64,000 bases of DNA from Bog-159 sp963756605. GTDB lineage: Bacteria > Acidobacteriota > Terriglobia > Bryobacterales > Bryobacteraceae. Under the pieces are notes generated by a model that was not told the origin of the DNA, did no database searches, and saw nothing but the letters and a program-made list of their open reading frames with translations. Of the stretch, positions 46,876 through 57,029 are shown one piece after another; the first letter of the stretch is position 1, and every line of letters starts with the position of its first letter. A program made the translations under genes and the position numbers. The stretch is from the NCBI GenBank assembly GCA_963756605.1, contig CAVWOT010000010.1:285598-349597 (forward strand), read 5' to 3'.

Positions 46876-47028
46876 GCAAAGCCGGCCAGCCTGTTCCGGG
46901 AAAGGCACTTCGCCGGCGAGATCATCGTCCTGTGCGTCCGCCGGTATTTGCGATTCTCGCTCAGCTACCTCGGACTTGAGGAGATGTTGACGGAGCGGAA
47001 CCTGAGGGTGGACCACACTACCTTGTAG
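46876..47028 (+). pseudogene. IS6-family transposase N-terminal fragment
   Basis: The frame KPASLFRERHFAGEIIVLCV, RRYLRFSLSYLGLEEMLTER and NLRVDHTT is the helix-turn-helix N-terminus of IS6/IS240 transposases; it ends in TAG 47026 just where the DDE core should start. Only about 48 codons remain and no start codon is in frame. Confidence 0.75.
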
Positions 47029-48305
47029 CCCTGCTGAGCCGCGCGAACGAGCGGAATTCCGGCTCTCCGGCGCATCCAGGCTCTGGGGGGGCCGCGCTGG
47101 CTTGAGCAACGCGAACTGGTGCCCTGACCTTGGGCTCAGGGGGGAAGCGACCGGCACCCCTGAGGCCGGCCTAGGCGAGCCGCGCCACGTGGACCGTTTT
47201 GCCTGGAGTGCTGGCGGCAAATCTCCATTGCACATCCCATGGCGATTTAGTCCTGGATTACGCACCACTCGGAGAAAGCCCCTCTGGCGGGGCCGCTTTC
47301 AGCGTTCATTTCGGCAGTCTCAGCCGGCACTCAAACTCATTCGCGGCAGCGGCTAACGGGCCGGATCATGTTGGATGACCTCTCCGCTCGCCTCTGGCGC
47401 CTTGCGCGTCGTCCCCTGTCGTCCCCTGAAGTCTGTAAGTATTTGAAAGGAAAAGATAAAATGGTAGCGCTAACGGAAATCGAACCCGACGGCTGCCGGT
47501 TCGGTTCGGTCCAGTTGGGTCTAAGTAGTTGTGTTTTCAGTCCAGTTGGTATTCCGCGATGGTCCGAAACACCTCCACGGAGCGCCGACGTCACAGCGCA
47601 GTCACAGCGCAGCCGTGGTCCGAGGCTGCGACCGAGGCCGCGCGGCGCGTCGGAAATTGCTCCCCGAATGCACGACCCGGCCCAGGAAGACGGTCAGAAT
47701 GGAGCGGCCGATCCTAGCGCGTATTCCAACGCAGTCGCAAACCAACCGTCCCCAGAGTCCCAAATCGATTCAATACCCATAGGGGTCGCGTCCGCCCCAA
47801 ACGCCAGCGGCTTCCTTCAAACGCCCCAATCGAAAGTGCCCCGGCTCAACACTCATCCGCGCGCCAACACCTCATACGCCGGGGCACTTCCGATTGGGTC
47901 CTAGCGTTTATGGGGAGTAATCTTCCAGAGGGTCGACTTCTGGCCCCGCATAATGATGCAAATCCGCAGTTAGCGTGTTTCCGGCTGACGTGGCGCCAAA
48001 GGCGTTCGACCTGGCCGTGCCCACTTTCCGTTGCCGGCTGTAGCTACAATTGGAAAGCTGGCGTCTCCCGATTGACGCCCAGATACCGATCGTTTGCGCG
48101 ACGAGGGCCTTCGGCATGTACGATGCCGTGGAACGAGCTACTTCCGTTGCCGTATGATGTACCGTCCAGCTGAATTAATTCCCCTTACGGCCTAACGCTT
48201 ACCCGTATCCCCATGTGGTCGTCAGACCGGAAGTTGAGTCTCCACCCCTGCTACATATCCGCGGCGTGATATTGCCGATGGCACAGAAGCCTAAGCTACC
48301 GCTTC
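47029..48305. other. 1.3 kb without a recognisable gene
   Basis: Open frames here (for example 47368-47904 plus) have no family resemblance, no plausible start site and Pro/Ser/Arg-rich composition typical of spurious GC-rich translation. A tandem GTCGTCCCCT repeat lies near 47409-47428. Nothing else is supported. Confidence 0.45.
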
Positions 48306-48806
48306 TCAAACCTTCCAGCCCGTTTTGAAGCCTAACTCGCGGTTCACTTTGAACGGTGTGCAGCACTCAAGTCCCAATTGTGCGCAGACGTCGGGGATTC
48401 TCCGATTCTGCCGCTTCTTGCTCGGGGCAGATACTTCGTTCGTCACAACGCAACGATCACTTCCGGAAAGACAGTAAGCGATCAGAAATGGATCGCGCCC
48501 AAGTTCCTCTAGCTGATCGTCCGTAAGATCGTCTGCGTATCCCAGTTCCACAACCGAATTCACAAAATCCTGGTCAACGACCTCATCCAACAGTAATGCC
48601 TGCTTATTTGCCGCGTCTTTGATCCATACCACCAACGGATCGTCAATCCTGACTACCAGGATTTCTTCCATGATTTCGAGCGGAACCTTAATATTACCGG
48701 CACATCCCTGAAACTGCAGCCATTCCCAAAACTCCGGCACCTGGTCAATCGGATAGTAGGTGTTGTTCGCCGTGATCAATGTGTTCGCATCGAAGAGATA
48801 GAGCAC
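48306..48806 (-). CDS. PIN-domain toxin-like protein (DUF4411)
   Basis: A 166-residue DUF4411-type protein. DUF4411 proteins have a PIN-like RNase fold and act as toxins in proposed toxin-antitoxin pairs. The first acidic residue is D6 in LYLFDANTLI, with others in VPLEIMEEI and GRDPFLIAYCLSG, and NRRIPDVCAQLGLECCTPF near the end. It begins three bases after the stop of the ImmA/IrrE-type gene, so they form an operon. All expected acidic residues seem present, so it may be active. Confidence 0.82.
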   Translation of the reverse strand: MLYLFDANTLITANNTYYPIDQVPEFWEWLQFQGCAGNIKVPLEIMEEILVVRIDDPLVVWIKDAANKQALLLDEVVDQDFVNSVVELGYADDLTDDQLEELGRDPFLIAYCLSGSDRCVVTNEVSAPSKKRQNRRIPDVCAQLGLECCTPFKVNRELGFKTGWKV

Positions 48807-48809
48807 TAT

Positions 48810-49994
48810 TTATCGCAGGCCTCGATTCGGTCCGTAGGCCAGCAACGGCTCTACATTCGTGGGCTTGACGCCCAGAACTCGGCCCGCTTTCGTATACGTG
48901 GTAGTCCCTTCATCCAGTGCCCGGCGTATCAACCCGAGGAGAGCATCGCCTACTCGCTGCCGCCGGACAACATAGTAGCTCGGGCCGCCTTCCGCAGCCC
49001 GTTGCTTCTCTGCCTGCCGCTGCTTCTGAACCAGCCACTCCTCCCGAAATCGCGCGGTCAAACTCATCCATACCGGCCGCGGGAGGCGTCCAGCGCGAAA
49101 CAGCTTATAAGCCACCATCGACCGGCCAATTCGCCGAACTTCGGCAAACTCCGATATTTCGGCCGCCGTTTTCTCTGTTGTCGATGGCTTGGGAAACCCC
49201 TCCAGTTCAGTTGCCGGAAGTAGAATTTCCCCGGCCACATCGTTGCAGTACTGTTCGATTTGCGCCGTCCAATCGGTGCCACTGACGCCCGTGTTGCCAA
49301 GCCACAGATGGACAAGCTCATGTAGCGCGGTAAACGACCACACCGTTTTCGCATCCTGATCGTTGATGACGATCATGGGCGCCAACGGATCGGCAATCGC
49401 AAAGCCCCGAAAGATTTCCAACGGGATGTTGCTGTGATAGCTGCCCAAATTGCCGAGCAGCAGCACAAAAACACCGGCGGCCTCGATCCGCGCGCGCAAG
49501 TAAGCGAACGCGTCATCGCCCGTCTTTTCGCCACGAAACGCACCCAGCGAAAATCCCAGATTTTCCGCTATCCGTCGCGCCAACTCGGCCGCCGGCATCT
49601 TCACGGTCGCCGTACCCACGAAGCCGGGCTCGTCCGCTTCCTCGTCTTCGAGTATCGAGCGGACCAGGCCTTGACGTCCCTTGATATCCCTGATCAGCGC
49701 ATCCAGCTCAGCGTTATACCGATCTTCGCCCGGCAGCGTCCGAAAATCCTGCCCCCTGTCGCCTCTCTTTGGCGGTTGGTTCAGGTAAAACACCAAAAGA
49801 GGGCGGCGGTACGCTTTCGTCATTTTTAGGAGCAGCGGGCGCGGCGGATCGCCCGCCTCCTCGATCTTCGCCAAGCGCTCCGTTCCTGTTTCGCCCCTTG
49901 CCTGTTTCAGTCCGATCGCACGTGCGGCCTCTTCGAGCGACAGCCCAGCCGTCTCCCGCGCCCAAGTCAGAACCTCTGGCCGTATCGCGCCCAT
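48810..49994 (-). CDS. XRE-type regulator with ImmA/IrrE metalloprotease domain
   Basis: A 394-residue protein with an N-terminal helix-turn-helix (LTWARETAGLSLEEAARAIG, 9-28) and a COG2856-type zinc protease domain with HELVH at 225-229 and a downstream Glu/Asn region (QIEQYCNDVAGEILLPATEL). Such proteins are the antitoxin or sensor partner of DUF4411 PIN toxins. It probably represses its own operon and may be released or cleaved under stress; this is inference. It is the first gene of the pair. Confidence 0.85.
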   Translation of the reverse strand: MGAIRPEVLTWARETAGLSLEEAARAIGLKQARGETGTERLAKIEEAGDPPRPLLLKMTKAYRRPLLVFYLNQPPKRGDRGQDFRTLPGEDRYNAELDALIRDIKGRQGLVRSILEDEEADEPGFVGTATVKMPAAELARRIAENLGFSLGAFRGEKTGDDAFAYLRARIEAAGVFVLLLGNLGSYHSNIPLEIFRGFAIADPLAPMIVINDQDAKTVWSFTALHELVHLWLGNTGVSGTDWTAQIEQYCNDVAGEILLPATELEGFPKPSTTEKTAAEISEFAEVRRIGRSMVAYKLFRAGRLPRPVWMSLTARFREEWLVQKQRQAEKQRAAEGGPSYYVVRRQRVGDALLGLIRRALDEGTTTYTKAGRVLGVKPTNVEPLLAYGPNRGLR

Positions 49995-50059
49995 GGAAAA
50001 CCTACTCTATCTTAGTTGACGCCCGGACTACAAAACCTGACGAAAAGAATGCAATATCT

Positions 50060-50270
50060 GGAAGAACGGTACACCTAAAAGGATACCATTTGTAGGCGAA
50101 TGAAAGGCGAAGCAGATGTGGAACTTGCTGGCAGCCACATCGAGCCACCCGATGATTTGCCCGGAGCCGATCTCGGTGTTGTCGGACCAGCGCCGGACGA
50201 AACCCACGATCTGATACCGCGATCGCGCGGAATCCAGACGCCGGTCAAATTTCCCAAATCTCTTTCTTAA
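50060..50270 (-). pseudogene. IS transposase N-terminal fragment (IS3-like)
   Basis: The minus-strand frame RKRFGKFDRRLDSARSRYQI, VGFVRRWSDNTEIGSGQIIG and WLDVAASKF resembles the N-terminal helix-turn-helix part of an IS3-type transposase of acidobacterial elements. After ASKF the resemblance stops. Assignment is by motif memory only. Confidence 0.45.
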
Positions 50271-51031
50271 TGCGACGTCGGACTGGGTCGAACATCTCCT
50301 ATAAACCCGCTCACGTCAGTTGGAGCATCCGAAAGCCCATCTTGACGGTTCGGCGTCACATAGGAGTGCTCCGCTATGGAACCCTCCGAAACGGCTTTCG
50401 GGCAAGTCTGCAAGATTAGGAACGAGAAGTCGGTCAGCGTCCAACGATCCTCCTTTCCGGCGCGCACAACGGTCGCGCGCCTTCCTACGGCCCGCGTCCT
50501 CGTGATCCAACGCCGCAAAGCTGTTCGGCGGAGCGGACGCGGATGCGTGAGCGGAATCTACCGCGCGCGATGCGCCCTAACACGGCGCGCGGGCGAGTAT
50601 GGGCGTCCTGAAAGGAAGGGACGCCTGCCGGCCGCCGACGAGTTCCCCGATAGTAGTGGAAGCACGGGGGACCGCGACAAGTCGTGTTGCTGTCCTTTCC
50701 CGACAAGGCGGTCTATCGCGAATGGGCGGAATCTCCCGACGACCGGGAAATCGCGAATGACCGCAAAGCCGGATCCACTGCCATCGTTCTGCTCGCGAAG
50801 GGTCTCCCCGGCCCTGCTTAGCTTCTCGCAGGTGCGATTTCCCGCTGCGCCGGCCATCGCTTCAGCGGAGCGGGCGCGGATGCGTGAGGAAACCCGCGCC
50901 TGGCGGCCGATTGAACCTGGCGAGATTTACGCCCGTGCTGTCGTCGGCCTGCGATTGCGGCCACAATCCGCCTGCAAGATGCGGACGCGTTTCCGAGGAC
51001 GCCCGCGCGGTAAAATTATTCCTGATGCACG
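50271..51031. other. No gene; contains a 23-bp near-perfect direct repeat
   Basis: No coding frame could be supported. CGGAGCGGACGCGGATGCGTGAG at 50529-50551 (in two parts: CGGAGCGGACGC, GGATGCGTGAG) recurs with one mismatch at 50866-50888. Confidence 0.5.
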
Positions 51032-51962
51032 CCGACCACGACGGTCGCGGTAGTGGGCGCGGGCGCCGTGGGATGCTATTTCGGGGGGATGCTGGCGCGC
51101 GCCGGCGTTCGCGTGACATTGATCGGACGGGCCCTGCACATGGAAGCGATTGCGCGCGATGGCCTGCTTCTTGATGGGTTACGCGTTCACGAACGTATCC
51201 CCCTGATAACATCCACGAGCATCGGAGAACGCTTCCGCGATGCCCACGTGATCCTGTTCTGCGTGAAGACGGTGAATACGGAAACGGCCGACCGCGAATT
51301 GCAGCCGTTCCTTTCTCCGGAAGCTGCTGTCCTGAGTTTTCAAAACGGCGTCGATAATGTCGATCGCATTTGCGCGGCGATCCACTCACGCGCGATTCCG
51401 GTGGCAGTGTATGTAGCCGCCGAGATGACCGCGCCCGGTCACGTCACCCACACCGGGCGCGGCGATCTGGTAATCGGGCATCGCGCGGGATGGCCGCGGA
51501 AGCCGGCGCTAGAACCGCTGGCCGCCATGTTCGAGCACGCGGAAATCCCTTGTAGAATCTCTGATGCCATTGAAGCGGAGCTCTGGACTAAGATGGCGAT
51601 GAATTGCGCTTACAACGCCATCTCGGCGTTAACGCGTGCGCGGTACGGCCGGATGGCCAGCTTCGAGCCAATGCGCGTGGCGGCGTGCCATCGCGGAGAC
51701 AGTAGCGGTGGCTCACGCCGAGGGGGTGTCCCTATCCGAGTCCGCCATGGTGGACGCCGCTCTGCAGCTGGGTGAGGGGATGAGCCGCGCACTTTCCTCG
51801 ACCGCGCAGGATGTCGCGCGTGGAAGACTCACGGAAATCGATTCGCTCAACGGCTACGTCGCACGGCGCGGTGCCGCTCTAGGTATCGCGACGCCGGTAA
51901 GCGATACCCTCTATGCGCTCGTCAAGCTTCTGGAAGAGTCCGCGGTTCCGCGGCAAGACTAG
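51032..51962 (+). pseudogene. panE: Ketopantoate reductase (PanE/ApbA), frameshifted
   Basis: PanE reduces ketopantoate to pantoate with NADPH. The Rossmann motif VAVVGAGAVGCYFGG lies at the start; ILFCVKTVNTETA, LSFQNGVDNVDRI and the catalytic Lys in LWTKMAMNCAYNAISALTRA follow. Near 51685 a one-base change moves the C-terminal domain (IAETVAVAHAEGVSLSES, GRLTEIDSLNGYVARRGAAL) into another frame. The start is also unclear: ATG 51024 is out of frame with the Rossmann motif by one base and GTG 51053 is too far inside. Non-functional as written, though only one or two bases are wrong. Confidence 0.82.
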
Positions 51963-52590
51963 CGTTTAGCGCCGGCTTCGCGGGGCACGCCTACCGCCCC
52001 TGTGTCCTCCCTTATGGCCCATCTCCGACATGATCCTTTCAAGGCCGGCTCGTTCCTGATCCTCCAGCGAGAGGAGTTGCCCGGCAGACTCGCTTAGGGC
52101 TTCGATCTCGAAGGGCCGCCGCCCTTTCTTATTCGACCGCTTTCGCACAGAACCAGCATTGCACGTTTCGGAACGAAAGCACACAGCCATCGCCAAACGA
52201 AGCATCCTCGCTTGCCTCGCCGCTGCTCCCCGACCGTGTCCCAACGGCTGCTGGCTCGGCGATCCGGCGGTGCGCCAGGGCGCGCGGCGCAAGCTGACAG
52301 GCGGCGCGGCGCCGCTCGATTCCGAAGCCAAGAGCGGTTCCGGCGGGTGGCGCGTTGGAACTAAGAGGCGAGAGCGCTCCGTCTCAATCCACATCTCCCA
52401 GAACCCGGCATATGAGGCGCATCGATTTCTGTGGCCCACATGTCGGGTGCGATACGAGCAAATGTCGCGGGTCGAACGGATTGTAGCCCCATATCAGTAC
52501 CGAACCCGCTTGCGAAGGTTCGCCTCGGCGCTCGGTGTTTCATCGCGCCGATTCACCCCCATACCCAACTCGGTGCTCTAACGATAGAGA
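51963..52590. other. No recognisable gene
   Basis: Frames on both strands are Arg/Ser/Pro-rich and unmatched; no ribosome site or family signal found. Confidence 0.4.
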
Positions 52591-54477
52591 TCAGGTCGGC
52601 CACTTCGGAACGGGTGGGAAGAGGCCGCAACGTGGAATGGCGGGGTTCCCGGTGAACTGAGTGGCAACGTCCTGGAACGCTGGGGGCGGATCAGTGTTGT
52701 CGATCACGAGGACCTGCTGTTCGCCGGAGAAGCGCTGCAGATGCTCGTAAAACCTAAGCTTCAGGTCCGTTCCAGCGATGCCCTCATCCTCGCCCTTCGG
52801 TTCCTTGTATGCCAATAGCGGCGAATCGAGAATGACGAATCCCGGGTGCGGCATATCGCGTGACCGGCAATAATCAAACAGCCCGATGATGAACGCGGAA
52901 TATGTAATAGCGCAAAGGCCGGCACCACGGCTGCCGCGCGGGCGGCCGTCGATGACGATATCGCGCGTTGTTTCGTCGAAATAGACACCGTCGGCGTTCG
53001 GGAAATGCCACTCCTTGAGGATTTTCTCGACGGTCTTCGAGAAATTGCGAAGGACCGTCTTTGAAATGTATTGTTGGACGTCGGCAGTGGGTTCCTGAGG
53101 TCCGGGCTTCTCGGGCGGAGTCGTCGGTTCTTCAAGCCGCCGGCGCACAGAGACAACTTTCTTGTAAAGCACAGTGGCCTGCCGAACAACGGCTCGGCGT
53201 TCGATCAACTCTTCGTGGGCCTTGCGTGCGCCGCCAAACTCAGGCGAAAGAGCCGCGTCGATCTGTTGCTGGTATCCGCGCAATTCGGTTTGGAGCGTCC
53301 CCTGGTCACGAATGATGGCGGCTAATTCGCGACTCAGCGCGGCGACCGTTTGCTGCAATTCGGTCTGAAGCAGCCTGACTTTCGTGATCTCGGCCGCTGC
53401 GGCCTTGGTCACGGCGTCGACATTTCCATCGCAAGCGGCATCGTGATGTTGGCTCTCGGGAAGCGCTCCGCAGAGCGGACACGGCATCGGATCTCGAAGA
53501 ACGAAGAACTGGCCAGATTCCTGAATGGCGACCAGGCGCTTGATGTCGTTCGTATATTGCGCGTCAAGAAGTTGAAAGCGCGACTGCAATTCGGTTATCT
53601 CGTCGCGGCGTGCCGACAGCTTTGTATACAGTTCGTAAACGCCCTTGCGCTGTCGCGCCTCTGATATGTGGCTTTCCATCCTGTGGAGCGATTTCTGCAG
53701 TTCCTCCAGCTGTTCCTCAATCCCGGCTTCCTCAGCTTCAAGACCCTCGGGATTACTGGTGAGCTTTGCGAGCTCGTCTTCGTAGGTGATAACGAGGTGT
53801 TCCAGCGTCTCCGGGCCGACCGGGCGTCGCTCGCTCAGGTCGGGAGCAGCGACCTCGATTGCGCTTTCCGGTTCGACGGCGGAATCATCATTTCCAGTGA
53901 GAAGGAGTTTGAACACCCCATATTCGCGCGTTTGATACGTATACTGGCCGTCATAGAGTGGCGAGATGACTTGGGTGATCTTCGGGTAAATAATGACGCA
54001 GAGATGAGCTAGCGCCCGGAAACCGAGCGACCTCAGTTCGCCGGTTTTTCGGCTCCAAAGGATGTGCTTGTTGTCGAGTCCAATTTCCTGCAGGACCCAA
54101 TGGGACAGGTTCCTGTAGTTCTTCGTCGTGTGAATGGCCGAAAGCGGATCTCCGGCATTCCTGTTTTGAGGAATATCGGCGATGAGGCCCTCGAAGCGAC
54201 GGAAGTTGCCACCGTCGATGCTGCGATGGATCGTATAGTCTCTTCCGCCAGCGGTTGTGATGCCGAGGAGAACGCGGTCGTAACCGATGCGTTCGGGGAT
54301 GTCCTTCAATGTCGCGCCAGCACCGAGCATGAAATCGATCGCTTCGGCGAGGAAGGTCTTGCCGGTGTCGCTCGCACCCCACACGATGTTGAGGCCGGTG
54401 GTGAAGGTGAACTCCGCCGTTTCCTTGCCGGGCCCCAGGAAGCGGATGAAACGGAGATGCAAGCCCTTGAAGGGCAT
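52591..54477 (-). CDS. ABC-3C system ATPase (DUF3732-like)
   Basis: A 628-residue ABC/SMC-like ATPase of ABC-three-component conflict systems. I start at ATG 54477, which overlaps the middle-component stop by one base; upstream codons are the other gene. Walker A GASDTGKT is at 34-41, then a long coiled coil (about 260-470) interrupted by a zinc-hook-like CPLCG, and a C-terminal Walker B HPGFVILDSPLL preceded by FIIGLFDYCRSRD, the signature of the DUF3732-like group. In this system type the ATPase probably senses invasion and triggers an effector coupled by the middle component. The gene looks intact, but the operon's upstream part is lost. Confidence 0.8.
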   Translation of the reverse strand: MPFKGLHLRFIRFLGPGKETAEFTFTTGLNIVWGASDTGKTFLAEAIDFMLGAGATLKDIPERIGYDRVLLGITTAGGRDYTIHRSIDGGNFRRFEGLIADIPQNRNAGDPLSAIHTTKNYRNLSHWVLQEIGLDNKHILWSRKTGELRSLGFRALAHLCVIIYPKITQVISPLYDGQYTYQTREYGVFKLLLTGNDDSAVEPESAIEVAAPDLSERRPVGPETLEHLVITYEDELAKLTSNPEGLEAEEAGIEEQLEELQKSLHRMESHISEARQRKGVYELYTKLSARRDEITELQSRFQLLDAQYTNDIKRLVAIQESGQFFVLRDPMPCPLCGALPESQHHDAACDGNVDAVTKAAAAEITKVRLLQTELQQTVAALSRELAAIIRDQGTLQTELRGYQQQIDAALSPEFGGARKAHEELIERRAVVRQATVLYKKVVSVRRRLEEPTTPPEKPGPQEPTADVQQYISKTVLRNFSKTVEKILKEWHFPNADGVYFDETTRDIVIDGRPRGSRGAGLCAITYSAFIIGLFDYCRSRDMPHPGFVILDSPLLAYKEPKGEDEGIAGTDLKLRFYEHLQRFSGEQQVLVIDNTDPPPAFQDVATQFTGNPAIPRCGLFPPVPKWPT

Positions 54478-54968
54478 CAGAACAACCCCGGCTGTTCGGG
54501 AACCTGAAATTCCCGCGACCACTGGTCGTACGTACGCGCGAGCAGAATCCGAATGTCCTGATCGCTCAGACCGCTGAAGCGATCGACAACCCATGCAGCC
54601 CGGTCTTTAAGGGCATCGATGTACTCGGCGGTAAGCGAATCGAGAAAAGGGCCAGCGTCGTCTTCGGCTTGATATGTGAAACCGCCGGGAGTTGCGTGGC
54701 GGCTAATGAGGCCGCGGCTGATCATGAGCATCAGCCCGCGCTCGATGAGATGACGGCGAACGAGAAGCTCGCCTGTACGTAGCGGAACTGCTGGATGGAT
54801 GCTGGGCGGTCCGTTCACGTCTTCCGTGTGTACCATCATGTAATCGAATTCGAGGATGCGCTGCAGGTCGAGCTGCGCCGGATAGGATTCCGCGAGGAGA
54901 ATGAGGGCGCGCACGCCCGTCTCGATCGGGCTGTTGAATGTCTGAACCGTTGCCGTCGTCTCAGCCAT
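54477..54968 (-). CDS. ABC-3C system middle component
   Basis: A 163-residue protein matching the middle component of ABC-3C systems: FNSPIETGVRALILLAESYP, LQRILEFDYMMVHTEDVNGP, PAVPLRTGELLVRRHLIERG and a helical end. I place the start at ATG 54968; the frame also extends to 55016 but those codons are ISL3 terminal sequence. The ISL3 end at 54974 lies only five bases from this ATG, so the native promoter, ribosome site and the upstream effector gene have been displaced. Expression, if any, depends on read-through from other sequence. Confidence 0.75.
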   Translation of the reverse strand: MAETTATVQTFNSPIETGVRALILLAESYPAQLDLQRILEFDYMMVHTEDVNGPPSIHPAVPLRTGELLVRRHLIERGLMLMISRGLISRHATPGGFTYQAEDDAGPFLDSLTAEYIDALKDRAAWVVDRFSGLSDQDIRILLARTYDQWSREFQVPEQPGLF

Positions 54969-54973
54969 TTTTC

Positions 54974-56322
54974 GGCTCTGCGCGAGAATTCGTAAAGCTG
55001 GTGAAATGGCGGCCACTCTGAGAATGGCGTTAGATTTGGAAGTTGCCTAGTGACAACGAGTTTACCCGCATCCTTCAGTGGCCTGGATACCGTGTGTACC
55101 GGCAGGAAATCGACGAGAAGAACAAGACCTTAGATCTTTGGGTCCGGCGAAAGCGCGGCAACCGGAAACTGGAGTGTTCCGGCTGCGGGCGGAAGTTCAG
55201 CGATGCGCACGACAGCCGGGAACGGGCGGTGCGGGACCTGCCCTGGAGTGTATTTCAAGCTACGGTACACATCGAAGTGTATCGGGTGAAATGCCCGGCG
55301 TGCGGCGTGCGGATCGAGAAGGTGCCGCCGCTGCCGAGCAAGGCCCCCTTCAGCAGGCGGTTTGAGGACGCGGTCGGCCAGGCGTGCGAGAGTGCTTCGG
55401 CGCGGCAAGTAGCTCGACGGATGGGGCTATCGGAGAGCACCGTCCGAGCGATCGATCTGCGGTGTCTGGAGCGGTGGGATAGCAAGCGGAGGCAACCGCC
55501 GTTACGGCAGATGGGCATCGATGAAATCTACCGGGGCAAGAAAGACAAGTTTCTGACGGTGGTGTGCAATCTGGAAACCGGCGAGCCATTATGGTTTGGC
55601 CAGGAGCGGAAGAAGGAGACGCTGGATGAGTACTTTCGTACCCAGTTGGTCAGTGGGCAGCGGAAGCGCATTGAGGCGGCTTGTGTCGACATGTGGGAAC
55701 CGTTCCGGTTGAGCATCGAGCAATGGGCACCCCAGTGCAAGATCGTCTACGACAAGTTTCACATCGTGCAACACGCCAACGATGCCATCGACGAAGTGCG
55801 GAAGGCGGAATTCTTTCGGCAAGGGCCTAAGAAGCGGGGCCTCATCAAAGGGAAGAAGTGGCTGCTGATGAGTCGCTGGAAGAACCTGACTCCGGAACAC
55901 CGCGGGGAATTGAACCGGCTGTTCGAACTCAATCGGCGAGTCTTTAAAGGCTATCTGTTGAAAGAGAGCTTAGAGAGGCTATGGAACTACCGATACCGAG
56001 GGGCCATGCTCAACTACTTGAACCGGTGGATGGACCAACTGAAATGGCAGCGTCTGGCTCCGTTTGAGAAACTGGCGGCGACCCTTTTGAAACACGTGGA
56101 AGGTATAGCCAACTATTGCGAGACCAAAGTGCGCTTTGGCGTAGTTGAGGCCGTCAACGGGAATATTCGCATGCTGATCAACAGGGGTCGCGGCTACAAG
56201 AACCTCCGCTATCTGCTGCTGAAGGCCAAGCGCATGGCCGTGATGAACCTCGAATTCATCGCAGTTTGCACCTTGAAGAAAGTCGCGTAAAATGGCACTT
56301 TTACGAATTCTCGCTCAGAGCC
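54974..56322 (+). mobile_element. ISL3-family element
   Basis: Inverted ends: GGCTCTGCGCGAGAATTCG at 54974 and, inverted at 56322, GGCTCTGAGCGAGAATTCG (one mismatch over 19). The single transposase gene is intact. The flanking 8-mers (CATTTTTC left, TCATATAC right) do not match, so no target duplication is evident; adjacent deletion after insertion is likely. Confidence 0.9.
55043..56290 (+). CDS. ISL3 transposase
   Basis: A 415-residue ISL3 transposase. N-terminal zinc finger ECSGCGRKF and CPACGVRIE, helix-turn-helix (ASARQVARRMGLSESTVRAI), DDE core starting MGIDEIYRGKKDKFLTVVCN with CVDMWEPFRLSIEQWAPQC and IVYDKFHIVQHANDAIDEVR, and ending ANYCETKVRFGVVEAVNGNI with the final catalytic Glu. 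The frame starts with TTG 55043. It shows no damage and may be active. Confidence 0.92.
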   Translation: MPSDNEFTRILQWPGYRVYRQEIDEKNKTLDLWVRRKRGNRKLECSGCGRKFSDAHDSRERAVRDLPWSVFQATVHIEVYRVKCPACGVRIEKVPPLPSKAPFSRRFEDAVGQACESASARQVARRMGLSESTVRAIDLRCLERWDSKRRQPPLRQMGIDEIYRGKKDKFLTVVCNLETGEPLWFGQERKKETLDEYFRTQLVSGQRKRIEAACVDMWEPFRLSIEQWAPQCKIVYDKFHIVQHANDAIDEVRKAEFFRQGPKKRGLIKGKKWLLMSRWKNLTPEHRGELNRLFELNRRVFKGYLLKESLERLWNYRYRGAMLNYLNRWMDQLKWQRLAPFEKLAATLLKHVEGIANYCETKVRFGVVEAVNGNIRMLINRGRGYKNLRYLLLKAKRMAVMNLEFIAVCTLKKVA

Positions 56323-56404
56323 TCATATACAAAGACTGGAGATCCACTTTCCCCTCCCCATGCCATTGCCTAGATTAAACAGGTATCTACTTTAACTGAA
56401 AATG

Positions 56405-57000
56405 GTAAGCCACTGGTTCGACCAGTGAGACTTGAACAGGTTTGACCGTTCCGGGAGTATGATCCTCCTCAAGTGGCTTGATGACCAACGAGAGGAGGAT
56501 TGCATGTCGGATCTTTACCAAAGCCTATCCCACTCCAAGTGGGACTGCAAGTACCATGTCGTTTTCGTGCCCAAGCGGCGGCGCAAGGCGCTCTTCGGCC
56601 AGACGCGGCGGCAGTTGGGGCCAATTTTTCATGCCTTGGCAAAGCAGAAGGAGTGCCAGATCATCGAGGGGCACCTGATGCCGGACCATGTGCACATGTG
56701 CATCGCGATTCCGCCCAAACACCCGGTGGCTTCAGTGATCGGGTTTCTGAAGGGCAAGAGTGCCATCGCGGTGGCCCGGCTGTGCGGTAAGGAACGGAAC
56801 TTTACGGGCGAGCACTTCTGGGCCCGTGGGTACGCCGTTTCCACGGTCGGATTTGAGTTGGGGCAGGTCCGCCAATACATCCGCGAACAAGAAAGCGCGG
56901 ATGGAATCAGCGGGCAGTTCTGAAACGTCAGCGGAGGCGCGCTTTAGCGCGACGCCTTAAACCCATGACCAACCGCCTTGGAGGCGGTCCAACTCATCAA
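56405..57000 (+). mobile_element. IS200/IS605-type element (tnpA only)
   Basis: A left-end hairpin CACTGGT TCG ACCAGTG (56411-56427) precedes the gene and a right-end hairpin ACCGCC TTGGA GGCGGT (56972-56988) follows it, as in IS200 elements, which have subterminal stems instead of inverted repeats. Only tnpA is present; no TnpB. Exact cleavage sites are not determined. Confidence 0.75.
56504..56923 (+). CDS. tnpA: IS200-type Y1 transposase TnpA
   Basis: A 139-residue HUH single-strand transposase. ATG 56504 follows GAGGAGG. Motifs: WDCKYHVVFVPKRRRKALFG, HVH at residues 62-64 in MPDHVHMCIAIPPKH, and the nucleophile Tyr125 in QVRQYIREQE. It cuts and joins single-stranded ends by a peel-and-paste mechanism. 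It appears intact. It lies within the gap that separates the protease fragment from the ABC-3C genes. Confidence 0.93.
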   Translation: MSDLYQSLSHSKWDCKYHVVFVPKRRRKALFGQTRRQLGPIFHALAKQKECQIIEGHLMPDHVHMCIAIPPKHPVASVIGFLKGKSAIAVARLCGKERNFTGEHFWARGYAVSTVGFELGQVRQYIREQESADGISGQF

Positions 57001-57029
57001 GCCACCCGCTCTGCGGGGGGGATCTGACT

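Noticed and set aside
47368..47904. Plus-strand frame of 178 codons
   Set aside because: Composition of spurious translation, no recognised domain, ATG without ribosome site.
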